Below are positions 14,154-15,171 of a DNA stretch of 15,171 nt, piece by piece. Position numbers and translations under genes: made by a program. The notes beneath the pieces were generated by a model. It was not told the origin of the DNA and ran no database searches. It was given only the letters and a program-made list of their open reading frames with translations. Source of the stretch: Candidatus Komeilibacteria bacterium (GTDB taxonomy: Bacteria > Patescibacteriota > Patescibacteriia > UBA1558 > 2-01-FULL-52-15); assembly GCA_016204595.1 (NCBI GenBank), contig JACQKJ010000025.1, positions 1-15,171 of the forward strand, written 5' to 3'. Numbering within the stretch: position 1 is the stretch's first letter; every line of letters begins with the position of its first letter.

Positions 14154-15171
14154 CAGATCAACATGTACAGAAGCGTCATTAAGCCGGCCAGAATGAAGGC
14201 GGCATGGTAGGCAGCCATACCGGTCCAGATTTGCAATAACGCGAAGGTAAGCACCAGGGCCGTCAGTTTGCCAACGACCAAACTCATCTCAAAAAACAAT
14301 ACCGTCTGCATGACCTTCATCCGCTGCGCCCGTTCGTACGTCAGCGATATAAGGGGGACGCTGACTGACTCCTTGGAAAAACGCGACAACGTTTCGAACG
14401 CGAATACCCCCCATGGGTTCCTGACGATGAGACGCACGAACCACACAAGAGCATACAGAATGCTGCCGAACCGAAGCACTCGCTGCTTATCTCCCCTGTC
14501 CGACATGCGGCCGATGAGCATGGTAGCGAAAACGGTAATGAGGGTCGCGAAAGCAACGATAAGTCCTATGTTGAACAGGTTACCGATGACGACCATCATA
14601 AAAACCGGCCAGACCACAAGCGCTATCAGCTCCTCGCCATAACCCATGTACCCAAGGAGTCTCCTCCAATTCTCCCGCGCGAAGAGACGCTTGTATGTCG
14701 CGGCATAGTCGAATGCCTGGGGCACGAATACTTCCCCGGTGGACAGAAGCGGCAGGTTTGAAAGCAGAAAAATAACGGAAACAACGATAAAGAGGGCAGC
14801 GAAACCGAATACCTGCAAAATAACGCCTGCAAGAAACGGCGCGGCGATGTTTGTAATGAGAACAAGACTGTCGATACCGCCGATCTCGCGACCGTCCTCG
14901 CGTGCATTGATATTAAACGCAAAATCAGCATGATACGCCGGCCAGTACAGTGTCTTCTGCACCGCATACAGGATCGCAGCCACGAAGAAAAGCCATGGAT
15001 ATCCGGCGATATTGTAAAAAACAATATAGTAGCAGATAAATACGATGGTGCTCGCGATGATGCTGTGCTCGAAACCGAATCGTCTCGCGAACCGCGCGCC
15101 AAGCGGAATTATAAAAAAATATACGGCATAGACGACCAGAAAAAACACTATGATGTAAGACAGCGAATACC
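14153..15171 (-). CDS. Major facilitator superfamily transporter (5' end outside window)
   Basis: The frame stays open to the right edge, giving 338 visible residues. An internal GTG at 15148 is not a likely start because hydrophobic coding sequence (YSLSYII) continues before it. About ten or eleven hydrophobic segments are visible. The motif A-like loop GRMSDRGDKQRV (visible residues 220-231) is the MFS signature between two helices of the C-terminal half. GARFARRFGFEHS near the visible start is the matching loop of the N-terminal half, so probably only the first helix is missing. The substrate cannot be told. The stop overlaps the rsmA start by 1 nt, so the two are likely cotranscribed. Confidence 0.8.
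   Translation of the reverse strand, partial: YSLSYIIVFFLVVYAVYFFIIPLGARFARRFGFEHSIIASTIVFICYYIVFYNIAGYPWLFFVAAILYAVQKTLYWPAYHADFAFNINAREDGREIGGIDSLVLITNIAAPFLAGVILQVFGFAALFIVVSVIFLLSNLPLLSTGEVFVPQAFDYAATYKRLFARENWRRLLGYMGYGEELIALVVWPVFMMVVIGNLFNIGLIVAFATLITVFATMLIGRMSDRGDKQRVLRFGSILYALVWFVRLIVRNPWGVFAFETLSRFSKESVSVPLISLTYERAQRMKVMQTVLFFEMSLVVGKLTALVLTFALLQIWTGMAAYHAAFILAGLMTLLYMLI

Noticed and set aside
1..15171. tRNA, rRNA, CRISPR array, insertion sequence or alternative genetic code
   Set aside because: No spaced direct repeats, transposase, terminal inverted repeats or tRNA-like cloverleaf were noticed in the small intergenic spaces. TGA ends three genes normally.

Overview
The window looks like a chromosomal segment of an uncultivated Patescibacteria (CPR) bacterium, most likely Parcubacteria-like. 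The reasons are a giant secreted cysteine-rich protein gene tightly packed with a VirB6/TrbL-type membrane protein gene, small Phd/RelE toxin-antitoxin genes, very short intergenic gaps and moderate GC. This assignment is an inference from gene content; no rRNA or marker tree is available here. TGA acts as a normal stop (it ends the giant gene, rsmA and the transporter gene), so the TGA=Gly code of Gracilibacteria/SR1 does not apply.

Layout. About 83% of the window (1-12580, minus strand) is one compact operon read leftward from a promoter near 12700. Its genes, in order of transcription, are: (1) a 233-aa single-pass membrane protein with two thrombospondin-type-3-like calcium loops; (2) a 3203-aa exported protein with roughly 150 cysteines, jelly-roll-like modules and a PKD-like C-terminus; (3) a multi-pass VirB6/TrbL-like type IV secretion protein with a long soluble tail, still open at the left edge after 753 codons. 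The gaps are 6 nt and 1 nt, so translation is probably coupled.

A divergent promoter lies back to back with the operon promoter and drives a Phd/YefM-type antitoxin and a RelE/ParE-type toxin on the plus strand (12782-13259). The two coding regions overlap by 8 nt, and the toxin Shine-Dalgarno sequence lies inside a perfect hairpin. Two short palindromes sit over and just after the -10 element and are likely operators.

On the right, converging with the toxin gene, are rsmA/ksgA (16S rRNA dimethyladenosine transferase) and upstream of it a major-facilitator transporter gene, cut by the right edge. These two overlap by 1 nt and are housekeeping-like.

The most interesting part is the three-gene exported/membrane operon. 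A calcium-binding membrane protein, an enormous disulfide-rich modular surface protein and a VirB6-like channel component together suggest an envelope-spanning machine for contact with, attachment to or exchange with a host or neighbour cell. The function is inferred; the domain content and operon structure are read directly from the sequence.
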